From: an uncultured Haloferula sp.
Lineage (GTDB): Bacteria; Verrucomicrobiota; Verrucomicrobiae; Verrucomicrobiales; Akkermansiaceae
DNA: 8,167 nt
Assembly: GCA_946885645.1 (NCBI GenBank)
Contig: CAMPGU010000185.1
Span: 1-8,167 of the forward strand
Direction of reading: 5' to 3'
Shown here: positions 5,716 to 8,167 of the stretch, in pieces
Layout of the letters: each line of letters begins with the position of its first letter
How positions within the stretch are numbered: the stretch's first letter is position 1
Made by a program: the position numbers and the translations under genes
Notes under the pieces: model-generated
Told to the model about the DNA's origin: nothing
Seen by the model: only the letters and a program-made list of their open reading frames with translations
The model's database searches: none

Positions 5716-8167
5716 TGGAATTTCTGGGCTTCGTCGGGCCCGGGCGTGGCGTAGGCGGGATCCTTGGCACCGATGAAGACGTCGCCGTCCCGGGTCTCGA
5801 CGGTCAGGGGGATGATGCTCACGCCCCACGGGTTAATCGTCTGCGCGTCGGCGGAGAGGTCGCGCGTCCCGATGCCCTCGCGCGGCAAGGGAGGGACGTT
5901 GGCGTTGAAGAAAGCGGTGCACCACCACTTGCCATCGCGGGTTTTGAACGGAGTGCCGTGGCCGAGGAAGCGGCCGGCGAATTTCCGCGGCCCGTAGGGG
6001 CCGGTGATCGTATCGGAAGTGGAGTAGTAGAGATTGTAGGAGCCCTTGCGGCCCCGGTCGGTGGACCAGGCCGTGCCCAGGTGGACATAGCGGTCGCCCA
6101 CCTTGATCATGGTCGCTCCCTCGTGGCCGATGCGGCGGATCGGCTTCCCCTCCGGGCCCGGACGGGTTCCGGCCGGATCGATGCGCACCGGATCGGCGGT
6201 GAAGCGGGAAAAGTCCTTCGCAAGCGGGGCGAGGGAGGTGTTTCCCCACAGCATCCACCACTGGTCCCCATCCTTGAAAAGGGATGGGTCATGCTTCACG
6301 CCGAGCTTGCGGCCCATCGGGTGAGTCCACGGACCCTTGAGCTCGGCGCCGGCCGTCAGCGCCAGGTTGGCCTTCTCCGCCGGGCAATGGACCAGCGCCC
6401 AGCGGTCGCCCAGCCAGTGGAGTTCCGGCGCCCACACCAGCTCGCCGGGGTCCGCGCGCACGCTGTCTTTCAAGGTGAAAGGCGTGCCGAGCGACTGCCA
6501 TTCGGTGAGATCCTTGCTGCGCCACACCTGCACCGTACCCCCGACGATCGAGTTGCTACCGAGGCCGACGTTGTAAGGATCCGACTCGATACGCTTGTCC
6601 CCCGCATCCGGCGTGGTGCCGGTGAGGTAGTAAAAGTCGTCCGGACCGAGCGTGATGTAGGGATCGCGGATCCAGCCCCGCCAGATGAAGAGGGCCCGAT
6701 CATGGCTCGCGAGGCCCGCTTGGATCTCCTCCCGTGACATCACCGGCTGCAGCGGGCCGGGCTTTGCGGAGGGGAGTTCTTGTCCGGCCGCGCCCGGCCG
6801 CTCGTCGGTCAGGCCGGCATCGCGATGAATCGCAGCCAGCACCTCCGGCGCGAGCTTGCGCACCTTGCGGTCGTAGGTGATCAGGCCGTTGATCTCACCT
6901 TCCACGTCGGTCGTCTGCGTATAAATGCCGGCGGCAATCCCCTTTCCCTTGAGCTCGGAAAGCATGCGGACGGAAGTCTTGTAGCGTTCGAGCCACTCGC
7001 CCTTGTCTTTTGGCAGTCCCCCGTAGCCCCAGTTGCGCGCCTTCGGGTCCCATAGATGACCCTCGGCCGGAAAGCCGTGGCCGCCGAATTCCCCGACGAC
7101 TTTCACGAAGCCCTCGAAACGCTTCTCCTGCCGGAACGGAAAGCCGGGATGCGGGTAGCGATGCTCATCCACGATATGGCCCGCGGGGAAAAAATTGCCG
7201 CCCGAGGCGATGTTGATCTGCCGGGTGGCATCGTAGGCTGTCACCCACTTGCCGACCTCCATCGTGCGGTGCTGGCCCCAAGCCTCGTTGAAGGGCACCC
7301 ACTGGACGATGGAGGGATGGCTGTAGAGGTGGTCGATCATGCCCTTGAGCTCTTTCATGTACTGCGCATGGGCAGCATCGGGCCAAGTGGCGTCGGCCGG
7401 GTCCGGCGCGAGGCGGGTCCATTTGGGGCTGACGGCCTGCCCCTTCTCCCGGTTCTTGCCGGTACCGGAGGAAACCTGGTCCTGCCAAACCAGCATGCCG
7501 ATACGGTCGCAGTGGGTGTAGTAGCGGCGCGGCTCGACCTTGATATGTTTGCGGATCGTGTTGAAGCCGGCGGCTTTCAGGAACTCGATGTCGGAGCGCA
7601 TCGCGGCATCGGACGGCGGCGTGAGCAGGCCGTCCGGCCACCAGCCCTGGTCGAGCGTCCCCCAGTGAAACACCGGCTTGCCGTTCAGCAGGAAACGCAG
7701 GTTTCCGTCCCCGTCCTTGGCGATGGTGGTCTCGCGCAGGCCCACGTAGGACTTCACGACATCCTCGCCCATGCGGATCTCCAGGTCGTAGAGCACCGGC
7801 GTTTCCGGTGTCCATAGCTTCGGCTTCGGAAGGGAAAGCGAGATCTTGCCAGGAGGGCCGCTCGCACGGGCGACTTCCGTGCCCGCCAGCGTGGCGATTA
7901 CCGTCGCCTCCGCCGGTGCTCCGGCAGTGGCGAGCTGGATCTCCACCTTTCCCGAGATGGAGGGCGTGATCTTCGCCGAAACGATGTGGCTCTGCGGCAC
8001 CGCCTCCAGCCACACCGTCTGCCAGATGCCGCTAACCGGAGTGTACCAGATGCCGCCGGGCAGGCTGACCTGCTTCCCGTGAAGCTGGTGGGCGGTGTCG
8101 GTAGCATCGCTGACTTTCACCTCCAAGGAGTTCTTGCCGGGCTTCAGGAGCCCGGTGATGTCGAAGG
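5712..8167 (-). CDS. GH2-GH43 two-module glycoside hydrolase, N-terminus cut by window edge
   Basis: The frame is open from the right edge (first full codon 8165-8163) to the TGA at 5714-5712, giving 817 visible residues. The first residues, FDITGLLKPGKNSLEVKVSD, show the coding frame enters from outside the window. Module one is GH2: the end of the sugar-binding jelly roll (1-55, with GIWYTPVSGIWQTVWLE), an Ig-like sandwich (about 60-145), and a TIM barrel (about 155-453). Glu294 in FNEAWG is the expected acid/base and Glu359 in GEFGG the expected nucleophile. Module two (about 490-805) is a GH43-like five-bladed propeller with all three acidic residues in recognisable settings: Asp501 in IRDPYI, Asp626 in HDPSLF and Glu682 in HEGATM, plus GHGTPFKTRDGKWW. 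Both active sites look intact. GH2 members are mostly beta-galactosidases, glucuronidases or mannosidases; GH43 members are mostly arabinosidases or xylosidases. Exact specificities cannot be assigned. The stop overlaps the first sulfatase start. Confidence 0.93.
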   Translation of the reverse strand, partial: FDITGLLKPGKNSLEVKVSDATDTAHQLHGKQVSLPGGIWYTPVSGIWQTVWLEAVPQSHIVSAKITPSISGKVEIQLATAGAPAEATVIATLAGTEVARASGPPGKISLSLPKPKLWTPETPVLYDLEIRMGEDVVKSYVGLRETTIAKDGDGNLRFLLNGKPVFHWGTLDQGWWPDGLLTPPSDAAMRSDIEFLKAAGFNTIRKHIKVEPRRYYTHCDRIGMLVWQDQVSSGTGKNREKGQAVSPKWTRLAPDPADATWPDAAHAQYMKELKGMIDHLYSHPSIVQWVPFNEAWGQHRTMEVGKWVTAYDATRQINIASGGNFFPAGHIVDEHRYPHPGFPFRQEKRFEGFVKVVGEFGGHGFPAEGHLWDPKARNWGYGGLPKDKGEWLERYKTSVRMLSELKGKGIAAGIYTQTTDVEGEINGLITYDRKVRKLAPEVLAAIHRDAGLTDERPGAAGQELPSAKPGPLQPVMSREEIQAGLASHDRALFIWRGWIRDPYITLGPDDFYYLTGTTPDAGDKRIESDPYNVGLGSNSIVGGTVQVWRSKDLTEWQSLGTPFTLKDSVRADPGELVWAPELHWLGDRWALVHCPAEKANLALTAGAELKGPWTHPMGRKLGVKHDPSLFKDGDQWWMLWGNTSLAPLAKDFSRFTADPVRIDPAGTRPGPEGKPIRRIGHEGATMIKVGDRYVHLGTAWSTDRGRKGSYNLYYSTSDTITGPYGPRKFAGRFLGHGTPFKTRDGKWWCTAFFNANVPPLPREGIGTRDLSADAQTINPWGVSIIPLTVETRDGDVFIGAKDPAYATPGPDEAQKFQ

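Noticed and set aside
5716..5829. N-terminal extension of the first sulfatase by 38 residues to an upstream in-frame start
   Set aside because: It lies wholly within the glycoside hydrolase coding region, is charged and Pro/Arg-rich, and would place the signal peptide internally; the ATG at 5715 gives a normal signal peptide and an ATGA overlap.
4549..7817. Several plus-strand frames of 250-340 codons opposite the first sulfatase and GH2-GH43 gene
   Set aside because: All are antisense to intact catalytic motifs and lack domain-like sequence, signal peptides or plausible operon structure.

Overview
The window is a compact, GC-rich stretch in which every supported gene lies on the minus strand, so transcription runs from high to low coordinates. 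The gene content points to a polysaccharide-degrading member of the Planctomycetes-Verrucomicrobia group, most likely Verrucomicrobiales (Luteolibacter/Haloferula-like). That content is exported sulfatases, a GH2-GH43 enzyme, an ECF sigma factor of the Rhodopirellula/Verrucomicrobium type, and a FecR-LamG membrane protein. The taxonomic placement is an inference from gene families; there is no rRNA or other marker gene here.

In transcription order, the right half (8167 to 2702) is a catabolic operon. It starts with a two-enzyme glycoside hydrolase whose N-terminus lies beyond the window edge: a GH2 module followed by a GH43-like propeller. Two exported S1-family (formylglycine) sulfatases from different branches of the family follow. 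Both junctions are ATGA overlaps of 4 bp, so the three genes are very probably co-transcribed and translationally coupled. Together they look like a pathway that removes sulfate groups and cleaves glycosidic bonds of a sulfated, heterogeneous polysaccharide outside the cytoplasm.

After a 90-bp gap comes a regulatory pair (2611 to 513): an ECF sigma factor and, through a GTGA overlap, a single-pass membrane protein. The latter has an anti-sigma-like N-terminus, a transmembrane helix, a FecR domain and a LamG-like domain. The natural reading is a surface or periplasmic sensing module controlling the sigma factor. Its link to the adjacent enzyme operon is inferred from position only.

After a 128-bp gap containing tandem and mutually exclusive hairpins, the left edge (384 to 1) holds the first 128 codons of a secreted protein of unknown function. 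It has a clear signal peptide and Gly/Ser/Thr/Tyr-rich beta-type sequence, and may be a surface-anchored (PEP-CTERM-like) protein, but its C-terminus is outside the window. I see no RNA gene, mobile element, CRISPR array or credible plus-strand gene.
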